64,000 nt of DNA, from NCBI GenBank assembly GCA_003148945.1, contig QGGY01000001.1, positions 434,001 to 498,000 on the forward strand. Reading direction: 5' to 3'. This stretch comes from Murimonas intestini (GTDB lineage: Bacteria; Bacillota; Clostridia; Lachnospirales; Lachnospiraceae). The position numbers and the translations under genes are program-made. The notes under the pieces were generated by a model. The model ran no database searches. It was not told the DNA's origin and worked only from the letters and a program-made list of their open reading frames with translations. Positions 8,104-17,033 of the stretch are shown piece after piece. Each line of letters opens with the position of its first letter. The first letter of the stretch is position 1.

Positions 8104-8115
8104 AGGCAAGAGTTA

Positions 8116-8147
8116 GAAGAGCTGGCAGATTATTCCGCCAGCTCTTC
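8116..8147. terminator. hairpin between convergent icd and the ABC-F gene
   Basis: The perfect 11-bp arms GAAGAGCTGGC and GCCAGCTCTTC enclose a 10-nt loop at the meeting point of two convergent genes, overlapping the last codons of the minus-strand gene. T tracts are weak on both sides, so it is probably a bidirectional terminator of modest strength. Confidence 0.6.
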
Positions 8148-10058
8148 CCATTTCTCATACAATTTTTCTAACTCTTCATTAATAGCCGTCTTTTCATTAT
8201 TCAGCTTCAGACACTCAGCTACGTTCGTAAAGATTTCTTCCTGGGTCATAAGCGTATCGATCTCGCTGTCTCTTACTTCCAGCTGGTGGATCCGTTCTTC
8301 GGTCCTTTTAAGTTCATTCTGGCGTTTGCGTATCCTCGCCTGCTCTTCCTTTTTCTGCTGCCAGTCTGATTTAGAGTCAGGACTTCCTGTATTCGGCGTG
8401 GCAGCGCCGTCTGATGAACCGGCGGAGCCCTCTTCTATATACAGAGAGGCCATAAGTTCTTTTTTCTCCAGATAATAATCATAATTTCCAATATAATTAA
8501 GCAGTATATTTCCAGTAAGCTCCAGGATCCTTGTGGCAGTCTGGTTGATAAAATAACGGTCGTGGGAGACATACAGAACTGTTCCTGTATACTGGTTTAT
8601 AGCGTTTTCCAGGATCTCTTTGGAGACGATATCCAGGTGGTTTGTAGGCTCGTCGAGTATGAGGAAATTGGCCTCAGAGAGCATCAGCTTAGCCAGGGAG
8701 ACACGTCCCCTTTCACCGCCGCTTAAATCCCGCACCAGCTTGAATACATCATCACCTGTGAAAAGGAAGGCAGCCAGCACGTTTCTGATCTCTGTGTTAT
8801 TCATATTTGGATATTCATCTGAAATCTCTTCAAAAAGCGTCTTTTCCATATGAAGGACATGGTGTTCCTGATCATAATATCCGATATGGACCTTGCTGCC
8901 AAGTGTGAAGGAGCCGGAGTCTGCCGGGATCACACCGTTGAGTATTTTCAGAAGGGTAGTCTTGCCGGTCCCATTGTTGCCGATGATGGCGACTCTCTCC
9001 CCGCGTTTGATCTCAAAGTTCAGATCTGTGAAAAGCGTATTGTGGTCAAAGGATTTGGAGAGATGCTCTGCGGTCAGTACATCATTTCCGCTGGTGATAC
9101 GTGGTTCCAGGTTTAGATGTATCTCTGAACTGACCTCTGTGGGTTTATCCAGGACCTCGATCTTATCCAGCATCTTCTCACGGCTCTCAGCACGCCTAAT
9201 GGATTTTTCCCTGTTAAAGGAGCGCAGCTTTGCGATGACCTCCTCCTGATGTTTGATTTCCTGCTGCTGGTTTAAGTAAGCTTTCATCTGGATATCACGC
9301 AGCTGCTTTTTCTTCTCGGCGTATTGAGAATAGTTGCCGAGAAAGGTCGACACACAGCCGTTGTCGATCTCGATCACCTTTGTAACTACCTTATTCAGGA
9401 AGTATCTGTCATGGGCAACTATGATCACGGCTCCGCTGTAATTGAGCAGATACGTCTCCAGCCAGGCGATGGAATTCATGTCCAGGTGGTTGGTAGGCTC
9501 GTCGAGAAGGATGATGTCCGGTTTGGAGAGCAGCAGCTTGCCAAGAGCCACCCTTGTTTTCTGACCGCCTGAGAGGGTGTCCACGTGCCTGTCGAAATCC
9601 TCCGGGCCAAAACCAAGGCCCTTTAAGACGCCTGTGACCTCACTCTTATATGCATAGCCATTCTGCCTTTCAAATTCAGTCATCAGCCTGTTGTAGATCT
9701 CCAGCAGTGATGTGAGGGCTTCTCCTTCCAGCTCTTTCATATCGTGCTCCATGCAGCGGAGCCTCTTTTCCATTTCTATGATATCCTTTTTGACCTCCAG
9801 CAGCTCCTGGTAGATGGTATTTCCTGAAGAGACGGCCTCATGCTGGGCCAGATATCCGATGGTCTTTCCTTTTGAGAGAATGACTTCACCGGAGTCCGCC
9901 GGCAGCTTATTCATAATAATTTTTAACAGTGTGGATTTTCCGGCTCCGTTTATGCCGACTATGGCTGCTTTTTCCCTGTCTTCTATATGAAATGAGGCGT
10001 TTTTTAATATTTCATCTGTGGCAAAAGCCTTACAGATGTTCTGACATGCTAAAATCAT
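8130..10058 (-). CDS. ABC-F family ribosome-associated ATPase
   Basis: 642 residues with two fused ABC ATPase domains and no membrane segments. Domain 1 has Walker A GINGAGKST (35-43), signature LSGGQ (162-166) and Walker B IILLDEP. A charged linker at about 245-300 is the P-site interaction motif. Domain 2 has Walker A GNNGTGKTT (360-368), signature LSGGE (445-449) and LILDEPTNHLD. A C-terminal coiled coil (about 560-640) gives the overall shape of the YdiF/Uup branch. ABC-F proteins act at the ribosomal E site as translation factors, and some protect against antibiotics. Length and layout match Bacillus YdiF, a housekeeping type, more than a resistance protein. Confidence 0.9.
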   Translation of the reverse strand: MILACQNICKAFATDEILKNASFHIEDREKAAIVGINGAGKSTLLKIIMNKLPADSGEVILSKGKTIGYLAQHEAVSSGNTIYQELLEVKKDIIEMEKRLRCMEHDMKELEGEALTSLLEIYNRLMTEFERQNGYAYKSEVTGVLKGLGFGPEDFDRHVDTLSGGQKTRVALGKLLLSKPDIILLDEPTNHLDMNSIAWLETYLLNYSGAVIIVAHDRYFLNKVVTKVIEIDNGCVSTFLGNYSQYAEKKKQLRDIQMKAYLNQQQEIKHQEEVIAKLRSFNREKSIRRAESREKMLDKIEVLDKPTEVSSEIHLNLEPRITSGNDVLTAEHLSKSFDHNTLFTDLNFEIKRGERVAIIGNNGTGKTTLLKILNGVIPADSGSFTLGSKVHIGYYDQEHHVLHMEKTLFEEISDEYPNMNNTEIRNVLAAFLFTGDDVFKLVRDLSGGERGRVSLAKLMLSEANFLILDEPTNHLDIVSKEILENAINQYTGTVLYVSHDRYFINQTATRILELTGNILLNYIGNYDYYLEKKELMASLYIEEGSAGSSDGAATPNTGSPDSKSDWQQKKEEQARIRKRQNELKRTEERIHQLEVRDSEIDTLMTQEEIFTNVAECLKLNNEKTAINEELEKLYEKWEELAE

Positions 10059-10164
10059 GAGTGTTTCACCTGTTCCTTTATCTATAATAGTGCTTCAGAG
10101 TTCATTATAACGAAAAATATGATTTTTTCAATTAAAATTTTGGATGGCCCGCATAAATTTTTTC

Positions 10165-10193
10165 TGGACTATTGAAAAAAAGTGCGATAAGAT
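10165..10193 (+). promoter_or_regulatory. possible aspartokinase promoter
   Basis: TGGACT, a 17-nt spacer and TAAGAT precede the aspartokinase gene. Both boxes match the sigma-A consensus at four of six positions, so this is a weak call. The 178-nt gap shows no lysine-riboswitch-like structure. Confidence 0.35.
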
Positions 10194-10236
10194 ATTTTTA
10201 ATTCGCAATATGAGGATTTAGAGGAGGAACTAACTT

Positions 10237-11556
10237 ATGAAAAAAGTAGTGAAGTTTGGCGGAAGCTCACTGGCAAGCGCTGAACAGTTTAAAAAGGTGG
10301 GCGATATCATACGTTCAGACGAAGGAAGAAGGTATGTGATCCCTTCCGCACCGGGTAAGCGCTTTTCAAATGATATTAAAGTGACAGATATGCTCTACGA
10401 CTGTTATGAGACAGCAGTATCCGGCAAAAAATTCGCACAGAAGCTGGAAAAGATAAAAGAACGCTATGAAGAGATCATTAAAGGCCTTGATCTGACCTTG
10501 TCACTTGATGATGAGTTTGCCAGGATCCAGGAATCTTTTTTGGCAAAGGCAGGCAAGGACTATGCTGCTTCCCGGGGAGAATATTTAAATGGTATTGTCA
10601 TGGCGGCATATCTTGGATATGAATTTGTAGATGCCGCGCAGGTCATTTTCTTTGACGAAGAAGGCAATTTTGATGCCGTAAAGACAGATAAAGCGCTTGC
10701 AGAGAGGCTGCAGGACGTGGAAAGGGCAGTTGTGCCGGGATTCTACGGTGCCATGGAAAATGGCTGCATAAAGACCTTTTCAAGGGGAGGCTCTGATGTG
10801 ACAGGGTCCATCGTGGCCAAAGCTATCAGGGCAGACCTCTATGAGAACTGGACAGATGTTTCGGGATTCCTTGTTACTGATCCTCATATTATCGAGAATC
10901 CCGAGGTGATTGAGACCATCACTTACCGTGAGCTCAGAGAGCTGTCATACATGGGAGCTACAGTGCTTCATGAGGACGCCATATTCCCGGTCAGGAAAGA
11001 AGGCATTCCCATTAATATCCGCAACACGAACGCACCTGATGAAAAAGGGACTCTGATCGTAGAGAGTACCTGCAGGAAGCCTAAATATACGATTACCGGA
11101 ATTGCCGGCAAGAAGGGTTTTGCATCCATTAATATAGAAAAAGATATGATGAATGCAGAAGTGGGATTTGGAAGAAAGGTTCTGGGAGTCTTTGAGGATA
11201 ACGGTATTTCCTTTGAACATATGCCTTCAGGCATTGATACTATGACTGTCTACGTACACCAGTCTGAATTTGAAGAGAAGGAACAGAAGGTCCTTGCAGG
11301 GATCCACCGAGCTGTCCAGCCTGATTCTATTGATCTGGAGTCAGACCTGGCCCTGATTGCGGTTGTGGGCCGCGGAATGCGGGCTACAAGAGGGACTGCA
11401 GGCAGGATATTTTCAGCCCTGGCACATGCAAATATCAATATCAAGATGATAGACCAGGGTTCCAGCGAGCTTAATATTATCATTGGTGTACGCAATGAGG
11501 ATTTTGAGACAGCAATAAAAGCAATTTACGATATATTCGTGACTACACAGCTTTAA
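10237..11556 (+). CDS. lysC: aspartate kinase
   Basis: 439 residues. It opens with VVKFGGSSLAS, the nucleotide-binding start of the amino-acid kinase fold, and has FSRGGSDVTGS near residues 188-198 for substrate binding. Two ACT regulatory domains follow from about residue 300 (ITGIAGKKGFASINIEK and LIAVVGRGMRATRGTAGRIF). It phosphorylates L-aspartate, the first step towards lysine, threonine, methionine and diaminopimelate. The ACT pair implies feedback control by pathway end products. AGGAGG lies before the ATG. No homoserine dehydrogenase domain is fused. It appears to be a single-gene unit. Which aspartokinase isozyme it is cannot be told, so the symbol is by family. Confidence 0.9.
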   Translation: MKKVVKFGGSSLASAEQFKKVGDIIRSDEGRRYVIPSAPGKRFSNDIKVTDMLYDCYETAVSGKKFAQKLEKIKERYEEIIKGLDLTLSLDDEFARIQESFLAKAGKDYAASRGEYLNGIVMAAYLGYEFVDAAQVIFFDEEGNFDAVKTDKALAERLQDVERAVVPGFYGAMENGCIKTFSRGGSDVTGSIVAKAIRADLYENWTDVSGFLVTDPHIIENPEVIETITYRELRELSYMGATVLHEDAIFPVRKEGIPINIRNTNAPDEKGTLIVESTCRKPKYTITGIAGKKGFASINIEKDMMNAEVGFGRKVLGVFEDNGISFEHMPSGIDTMTVYVHQSEFEEKEQKVLAGIHRAVQPDSIDLESDLALIAVVGRGMRATRGTAGRIFSALAHANINIKMIDQGSSELNIIIGVRNEDFETAIKAIYDIFVTTQL

Positions 11557-11564
11557 TGCTGAAT

Positions 11565-11607
11565 TATAACAGCGCTTTGCGGAACAGTGGAAGGCTAAAC
11601 TGTTATA
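11565..11607. repeat. inverted repeat TATAACAG...CTGTTATA
   Basis: Eight-base perfect arms flank a 27-nt centre just after the aspartokinase stop codon. There is no strong T run, so termination is uncertain. The AACAG/CTGTT arms resemble the palindromes at 47391 and 26998. Confidence 0.4.
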
Positions 11608-11635
11608 TAAAAATGTCACCTCAGGCTTAAAATGT

Positions 11636-11664
11636 TTGACATTAAATTATCATTCTAATATAAT
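11636..11664 (+). promoter_or_regulatory. consensus sigma-A promoter of rex
   Basis: An exact TTGACA (11636-11641), a 17-nt spacer and an exact TATAAT (11659-11664). The predicted start is about 20 nt upstream of the rex ATG region. It is one of the strongest promoters in the window. Confidence 0.88.
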
Positions 11665-11692
11665 GGGTATAGCGAAAGAGGTGATATAATAA

Positions 11693-12340
11693 ATGGAAGA
11701 GAAGGAAATCTCTAGGGCCGTCATTAAAAGGCTGCCGAGATATTACCGGTATTTGGGAGAGCTGCTGGAGAGCGGTGTGGAGAGGATTTCTTCAAATGAA
11801 CTCAGTGAGAGGATGCAGGTGACTGCCTCGCAGATACGTCAGGACCTGAACAATTTCGGAGGCTTCGGCCAGCAGGGATACGGCTATAATGTAAAATTTT
11901 TGTATCAGGAAATTGCTAAGATACTTGGTCTTGATAAGACATATAATATGATTATCGTGGGAGCCGGAAATCTGGGGCAGGCCCTGGCAAATTACGTAAA
12001 GTTTGAGAAGAGCGGATTCCTGATCAAAAAACTCTTTGATGTGAATCCCAGGCTGCATGGCATGACGGTCAGGGGCATTGAGATACGGCTGATCGATGAG
12101 CTGCCCGAATACCTGCAGGAGAATGAGATACATATTGCAGCGCTTACCCTGCCAAAGGCAAATGCCAGAGAGATGGCGGAGCTGCTGGCTGAGAATGGGG
12201 TCAAGGCTATCTGGAATTTTGCACATACGGATCTGCACCTGCCGGAGGATGTGATCGTTGAGAACGTGCATCTGTCGGAGAGCCTTATGCAGTTATCTTA
12301 TAACATCAGCAGATATGAACGCGACCATAATAAGAAATAG
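11693..12340 (+). CDS. rex: redox-sensing transcriptional repressor Rex
   Basis: 215 residues. The N-terminal winged helix (1-80) has the typical RLPRYYRYL start and TASQIRQDLNNFG. The Rossmann NAD(H)-binding domain has VGAGNLGQAL (89-98) and a following FDVNP. Rex senses the NADH/NAD+ ratio; high NADH releases it from DNA and switches on fermentative genes such as butyrate- and alcohol-forming pathways. It has its own consensus promoter at 11636. The next gene repairs damaged NAD(P)H, so the pair links NADH sensing and NADH maintenance. I saw no TTGTTAA-type Rex operator next to it. Confidence 0.95.
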   Translation: MEEKEISRAVIKRLPRYYRYLGELLESGVERISSNELSERMQVTASQIRQDLNNFGGFGQQGYGYNVKFLYQEIAKILGLDKTYNMIIVGAGNLGQALANYVKFEKSGFLIKKLFDVNPRLHGMTVRGIEIRLIDELPEYLQENEIHIAALTLPKANAREMAELLAENGVKAIWNFAHTDLHLPEDVIVENVHLSESLMQLSYNISRYERDHNKK

Positions 12341-12352
12341 AGAACGAAGGTG

Positions 12353-12386
12353 TACGTATCAGGACAGGGTTCTGTCTTGGTGCGTA
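12353..12386 (+). terminator. strong hairpin between rex and the NAD(P)HX repair gene
   Basis: TACGTATCAGGACAG pairs with CTGTCTTGGTGCGTA over 15 bp, including three G-U pairs, closed by the tetraloop GGTT. Only a broken T tract follows (TATTTGCGTT). It may be a partial terminator or an RNA processing and stability site that sets different levels for the two genes. Confidence 0.5.
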
Positions 12387-12422
12387 TATTTGCGTTAGAG
12401 AAAGGAAGCAGGAGGTGATAAG

Positions 12423-13940
12423 GTGAGATACCTTGTGAATTCTGAAGAGATGAAGCGGTGCGACGGAAATACCATAAATGAATTCGGGATGCCTTCCCTT
12501 GTACTGATGGAGCGGGCCGCTCTGGCCGTATATGAAGAGCTGGTGAGCGGCGGCTTTGATCTGTCCCGGGTCCTGGTAGTGTGCGGGTCCGGCAATAACG
12601 GCGGCGACGGTTTTGCCATTGCCAGGCTTCTCCATCTGAGCGGGAAGAGGGTTGATGTGCTTTTTGCAGGAAAGCCGGAATCTCTTACCGAAGAAACGCA
12701 GATACAGAAGAAAATCTGCGAAAATTATGGTGTAAATGTTGGCAGTAACTTGAACATAAGTGAATATACTAGTATAGTAGATGCGCTCTTTGGGGTGGGG
12801 CTGTCCAGAAATATAGAAGGAAGGTACGCGGCATTGATCGGGGATATCAACCGGTCGGGCATTCCTGTACTGTCGGTGGATATCCCTTCAGGGATATCAG
12901 CTGACAGCGGCCACGTTATGGGTACTGCAGTTAAAGCAGCCAAGACCGTCACCTTTGCTTTTGAAAAAATAGGCCACATTCTGTATCCGGGAAGTGAATA
13001 CTGCGGAGAGCTGAAGCTTTGCGCCATCGGAATAGATGACCGGGGATTTATGGGGCAGGTTCCCGGGGCTTTTACCTGGGAAGAGTCAGATATACCAAAG
13101 CTTCTCCCGGAAAGGAAGGCATATTCCAATAAGGGGACTTACGGACGGGGGCTTTTAGCTGCAGGCAGCAGGGATATGGCAGGCGCTGCCTGTCTTGCCG
13201 GCAAGGCAGCGTATAAAACAGGGACAGGTCTTGTGCGCATCTACTCAGAGGACTGCAACCGTCAGATATTACAGACACTCCTGCCTGAAGCGGTGCTGAC
13301 CTCCTACCGGAAGGGTGAGGAGGGGGCAGCCCTGGCGGATGCGCTGCAGTGGGCAGATGCATGCGCCGTGGGGCCGGGTTTGTCTGTATCCTCTGAAAAA
13401 CTGGAAATCCTGCAGACGATCATCAGGTCCGGAGATATTCCTGCAGTCCTGGATGCGGATGCGCTGAATCTTCTGAGCGTCCACATGGAGCTGCTAGAGG
13501 GACACAGACAGCCTCTTATACTGACACCGCATATTGGAGAGATGGCGAGACTGACAGGGATCAAGAAGGAGGAGCTGATCCTGGACCTGCCTGGATACTG
13601 CCATGATTTTGCCAGAAAAAATAATGTGGTCTGTGTCCTTAAGGATGCCAGGACAGTAGTATCAGATGGAAAGAGTATATACATAAATACAAGCGGAAAT
13701 GACGGCATGGCTGCAGGCGGTTCCGGTGATGTGCTCTGCGGGCTGATACTGGGGCTGCTGGCTCAGGGAATCCCTCCCTTCAGGGCTGCAACAGCCGGGG
13801 TGTACCTGCACGGACTCGCCGGGGATGATGCAAGGCGGCGCTGCGGAGCAAGAGGAATGCTTGCAGGCGATATAGCTGAATCAGTGGGGGCGGTCATGTC
13901 ATGGGATACAGAAGATGGAAGGGCCTCACAAGCAAAATAA
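12423..13940 (+). CDS. nnr: bifunctional NAD(P)H-hydrate epimerase / ADP-dependent dehydratase
   Basis: 505 residues, a fusion of two repair activities. The N-terminal YjeF_N domain (1-215) has VVCGSGNNGGDGFAIARLL and VDIPSGISADSG and epimerises hydrated NAD(P)H. The C-terminal ribokinase-like domain (about 220-495) has AAGSRDMAGAA and GNDGMAAGGSGDVLCG and dehydrates NAD(P)HX using ADP. The start is GTG at 12423, seven bases after GGAGG. It lies between rex and alanine racemase, a frequent Firmicute arrangement. It overlaps nothing and is probably co-transcribed with alr, 17 nt downstream. Confidence 0.93.
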   Translation: MRYLVNSEEMKRCDGNTINEFGMPSLVLMERAALAVYEELVSGGFDLSRVLVVCGSGNNGGDGFAIARLLHLSGKRVDVLFAGKPESLTEETQIQKKICENYGVNVGSNLNISEYTSIVDALFGVGLSRNIEGRYAALIGDINRSGIPVLSVDIPSGISADSGHVMGTAVKAAKTVTFAFEKIGHILYPGSEYCGELKLCAIGIDDRGFMGQVPGAFTWEESDIPKLLPERKAYSNKGTYGRGLLAAGSRDMAGAACLAGKAAYKTGTGLVRIYSEDCNRQILQTLLPEAVLTSYRKGEEGAALADALQWADACAVGPGLSVSSEKLEILQTIIRSGDIPAVLDADALNLLSVHMELLEGHRQPLILTPHIGEMARLTGIKKEELILDLPGYCHDFARKNNVVCVLKDARTVVSDGKSIYINTSGNDGMAAGGSGDVLCGLILGLLAQGIPPFRAATAGVYLHGLAGDDARRRCGARGMLAGDIAESVGAVMSWDTEDGRASQAK

Positions 13941-13957
13941 CAGGAGAACAAAAAGAG

Positions 13958-15115
13958 ATGAAAAAACACAGCAGGGTCTATGCCGCTGTCGACATGGATG
14001 CCATAGCAGAGAATTTCAGGCAGATGAGGGAAAATATTAACAGGGATACTAAGATGATCGCAGTGATCAAAACGGACGGTTACGGGCATGGGGCCATACC
14101 TATAGCAAGAATGGCAGAGCAGTATGACTACATATGGGGTTATGCGGTGGCCACGGCGGAGGAAGCCCTGGAGATCAAAAAAGCGGGGCTTTTAAAGCCT
14201 GTATTGATTTTGGGGTATACTTTTGAAGAAGATTATGCCCGCCTGGTACGCCATCAGATAAGGCCGGTAGTATTTAAGCTCTCCACTGCAGGGAAGCTCT
14301 CAGAGGAGGCCTGCAGGCAGAACAAAGTGCTTCCCATCCATCTGGGCCTGGATACAGGGATGAGCAGGATAGGATTTCCTGACACGGCTGAAAGCATCGA
14401 CATTATACGGAAGATCACTCAGATGCCTGGGATCGTTATCGAAGGGATATTCACCCATTTTGCAAGGGCGGATGAGTCAGACAAGACAAATGCCAGAAAG
14501 CAGCTTGTACGTTACCTGGAATTTACAGGAAAGCTGGAAGAGATGGGTATCCATATACCTGTACGCCACTGTTCCAACAGCGCCGGTATACTGGAAATGA
14601 GGGAGGCTAACCTGGATGCAGTCAGGGCGGGGATCACCATATACGGGATATATCCCTCAGAGGAGGTATCACGTGAAAGCCTGCCCCTCATGCCTGCCAT
14701 GGAGCTGAAAAGCCATATCGTATACATTAAAGAGCTGGAGGAGGGAGTTCCTGTAAGCTACGGGGGAACCTTTGTCACAAGCAGGAGGACGGCGGTGGCA
14801 ACCATACCTGTGGGATATGGTGACGGTTATCCCAGAAGCCTTTCAAACAGAGGCTGGGTCCTGATACACGGCAAAAAAGCTCCCATACTGGGCAGAGTCT
14901 GTATGGACCAGTTTATGGTGGATGTCACGGATATCCCCGAAGCAGGGGAGCTGGATGAAGTGACGCTCATGGGAAGAGACGGGGAGGAATTTTTGTCAGT
15001 AGATACTCTGGCCAAGCTTTCAGGCCGCTTCCCCTATGAGTTTGTATGTGATATAGGAAAGAGAGTACCACGCGTCTATTACCAGGACGGCAGGGCTGTT
15101 TTTGACAGGATATAG
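13958..15115 (+). CDS. alr: alanine racemase
   Basis: 385 residues. It is a fold-type III PLP enzyme that converts L- to D-alanine for peptidoglycan. The PLP lysine is Lys38 in AVIKTDGYGHG. The second catalytic residue is the Tyr in VPVSYGGTF, near the start of the C-terminal beta domain, followed by VGYGDGYPRSLSNRG and GRVCMDQFMVDVT. I chose the ATG at 13958, preceded by AGGAGA. The frame stays open upstream to 13901, inside the preceding gene, which would add 19 residues without homology. mazF follows about 100 nt later, as in Bacillus, but without the antitoxin gene usually placed between. Confidence 0.94.
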   Translation: MKKHSRVYAAVDMDAIAENFRQMRENINRDTKMIAVIKTDGYGHGAIPIARMAEQYDYIWGYAVATAEEALEIKKAGLLKPVLILGYTFEEDYARLVRHQIRPVVFKLSTAGKLSEEACRQNKVLPIHLGLDTGMSRIGFPDTAESIDIIRKITQMPGIVIEGIFTHFARADESDKTNARKQLVRYLEFTGKLEEMGIHIPVRHCSNSAGILEMREANLDAVRAGITIYGIYPSEEVSRESLPLMPAMELKSHIVYIKELEEGVPVSYGGTFVTSRRTAVATIPVGYGDGYPRSLSNRGWVLIHGKKAPILGRVCMDQFMVDVTDIPEAGELDEVTLMGRDGEEFLSVDTLAKLSGRFPYEFVCDIGKRVPRVYYQDGRAVFDRI

Positions 15116-15216
15116 TTCCTGAAAGCCTTAACCGGAAAAATGCGTAAAAGCGAATACACAAGAGGAATATGGGAATACTTGTATTTATGAAACATAGGAA
15201 TCGGAGTGTGAATTGT

Positions 15217-15564
15217 GTGGTTATAAGACGAGGAGATATTTTTTACGCAGATTTAAGGCCGGTTATCGGGTCAGAGCAGGGCGGCATAAGGCCGGTGCTC
15301 ATCATTCAGAATGATATCGGGAATAAACACAGCCCCACTGTCATTTGCGCGGCTATCACATCCAAGATGAATAAGGCAAAGCTGCCTACACACGTGGAGA
15401 TAGACGCCAGACGCTATGAGATAGTGAAGGATTCTGTCATTCTGCTGGAACAGCTCAGGACGATTGATAAGAAAAGATTAAAAGACAGAGTCTGCCATCT
15501 GGATGCAGAAATCTTAAAACAGGTTGATAAAGCCCTGAAAGTAAGCCTGGAACTGACTACATAG
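15217..15564 (+). CDS. MazF/EndoA-type endoribonuclease, no adjacent antitoxin
   Basis: The frame opens at 15169, but I chose the GTG at 15217, which gives 115 residues starting [13 protein letters not shown]. It puts Arg25 and Thr48 at exactly the catalytic positions of Bacillus EndoA, and the length is nearly identical to that protein. GGAG lies 10 nt upstream. An ATG at 15187 is the main alternative. [15 protein letters not shown] and KLPTHVEID are family hallmarks. It cuts mRNA at short specific sequences. In Bacillus the order is alr, antitoxin, toxin; here only about 100 nt separate alr and mazF, with no room for a MazE or CopG-like antitoxin. The antitoxin may lie elsewhere. Confidence 0.9.
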   Translation: MVIRRGDIFYADLRPVIGSEQGGIRPVLIIQNDIGNKHSPTVICAAITSKMNKAKLPTHVEIDARRYEIVKDSVILLEQLRTIDKKRLKDRVCHLDAEILKQVDKALKVSLELTT

Positions 15565-15566
15565 TC

Positions 15567-15595
15567 TTGACTAATGAAGGGGAAAATGATATATT
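15567..15595 (+). promoter_or_regulatory. sigma-A promoter for the CNNM/CorC gene
   Basis: TTGACT (15567-15572), a 17-nt spacer and TATATT (15590-15595), starting directly after the mazF stop codon. Each box matches the consensus at five of six positions. Confidence 0.7.
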
Positions 15596-15631
15596 TTGTA
15601 TATTATGGAATAGTGAGGAGTTTTTTTACGA

Positions 15632-16993
15632 ATGGATGGTAGCGGGAGTCCCTGGCTGGGATTCATTATATTTCTGGCGTTTGTCATAGTGGATGCGATC
15701 CTCTATGGATTCGGCGCGGCAATACAGTCAATTGGAGACAGTGATATAGAAAAAAGAAAAAAAGAAGGGGATCTGAAAAAGGCCTGCAGTGTTGAAGCAT
15801 ATAAAAGCAGTCCTGAGCATCTGATCAATACGATACAGGTAGCTGCCACAATGCTGTGTATGCTGACAGGCAGCGTGGCGGTACAGATGGTCTTCGTGAA
15901 ATGGCATTCGTTTTTCGAGATGCTGGGTGCAGGTATCCACCTGCGCGGCACCTTGCTACATATTCTGACAGCGGTGCTTGTGATTTTTGTTTTTCTTTTT
16001 CTTATGTATGCATTTGGAATCCATCTGCCGAAGATCTTGGGAAGCTATCATGCCGGAAGCTGGGCGTTCGCACTGGTGGGGCCTGTCAGGTTTTTAGAGA
16101 GGCTGCTCTCACCGCTCACCTGGGTGCTTGTATCTATGGTACACTGCATCACAAGGATGTTTGGGATAGATCCTTTAAGCCTGAATGAGGACGTGACGGA
16201 GGAGGAGATCATCTCCATGGTCAATGAAGGCCATGAACAGGGTGTGCTGGAAGAGAGCGAGGCGGAGATGATCAATAATATTTTTGAGCTGGGTGATAAA
16301 GAGGCTCAGGATATTATGACGCACAGAAAGAATATCGTGGCGGTTGACGCCAGGATGAACCTGCGTGAAGCTCTGGGCTTTATGCTGGACGGGAATAATT
16401 CCAGATTTCCCGTCTATGAAGAGAATATTGATAATATTGTGGGCATCCTTCATCTGAAGGATGCTATGAAATGCCATACAAAATATAAGTATGATGAATG
16501 GATGATCAAAGACATCCCAAACCTGATCAGAGCGGCTGTATTTATTCCTGAGACAAGAAATATCACCCAGCTGTTCACAAGCATGCAGATGAAAAAGCTG
16601 CAGATGGTCATGGTGGCGGATGAGTACGGCCAGACGGCAGGCCTCATCGCTCTGGAGGATATTCTTGAAGAGATAGTGGGGAATATACAGGATGAGTATG
16701 ATGAGGATGAAAATCTCATAGAAAAGGTTGCCGATGATGTATTTATAATGGATGGAATGGCTCCGCTCGAAGACGTGGAGGAGACCCTTGATATAGAGTT
16801 TGAAGAAGAGGATTTTGAGACGCTTAATGGTTTTTTAATAGCCAAGCTGGATAAAATACCTTCGGAGGACGAGCATTCTGTCATAGAATCGGAAGGCTAT
16901 GCCTTCCAGATATTATCTGTTGCCCGCAGAATGATACAAAAGGTGAGGGTGACAAAACTTCCCGCAGATACAGGGGAAGATATAAAAGAATAG
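15632..16993 (+). CDS. CNNM/CorC (HlyC) family transporter with CBS pair
   Basis: 453 residues. The N-terminal DUF21/CNNM domain (about 1-190) has several membrane segments, beginning WLGFIIFLAFVIVDAILYGFGA. The cytosolic part follows: EEEIISMVNEGHEQGVLEE, then two CBS motifs (IMTHRKNIVAVDARMNLREAL and an adenosine-binding type stretch near residue 330) and a C-terminal CorC/HlyC domain (VADDVFIMDGMAPLEDVEETL). The family is tied to Mg2+ or other divalent cation export and was once called hemolysin-like; haemolysis is not implied. The start at 15632 has GAGGAG upstream. It is placed between mazF and yebC with its own promoter. Confidence 0.88.
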   Translation: MDGSGSPWLGFIIFLAFVIVDAILYGFGAAIQSIGDSDIEKRKKEGDLKKACSVEAYKSSPEHLINTIQVAATMLCMLTGSVAVQMVFVKWHSFFEMLGAGIHLRGTLLHILTAVLVIFVFLFLMYAFGIHLPKILGSYHAGSWAFALVGPVRFLERLLSPLTWVLVSMVHCITRMFGIDPLSLNEDVTEEEIISMVNEGHEQGVLEESEAEMINNIFELGDKEAQDIMTHRKNIVAVDARMNLREALGFMLDGNNSRFPVYEENIDNIVGILHLKDAMKCHTKYKYDEWMIKDIPNLIRAAVFIPETRNITQLFTSMQMKKLQMVMVADEYGQTAGLIALEDILEEIVGNIQDEYDEDENLIEKVADDVFIMDGMAPLEDVEETLDIEFEEEDFETLNGFLIAKLDKIPSEDEHSVIESEGYAFQILSVARRMIQKVRVTKLPADTGEDIKE

Positions 16994-17033
16994 GAAATAC
17001 TGGAAAACACAGGATAGAAAAGGAGTATAAAAT

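Noticed and set aside
10059-10236. Lysine riboswitch upstream of aspartokinase
   Set aside because: The 178-nt gap has no recognisable lysine-box folding or terminator; it is AT-rich with only a weak promoter.
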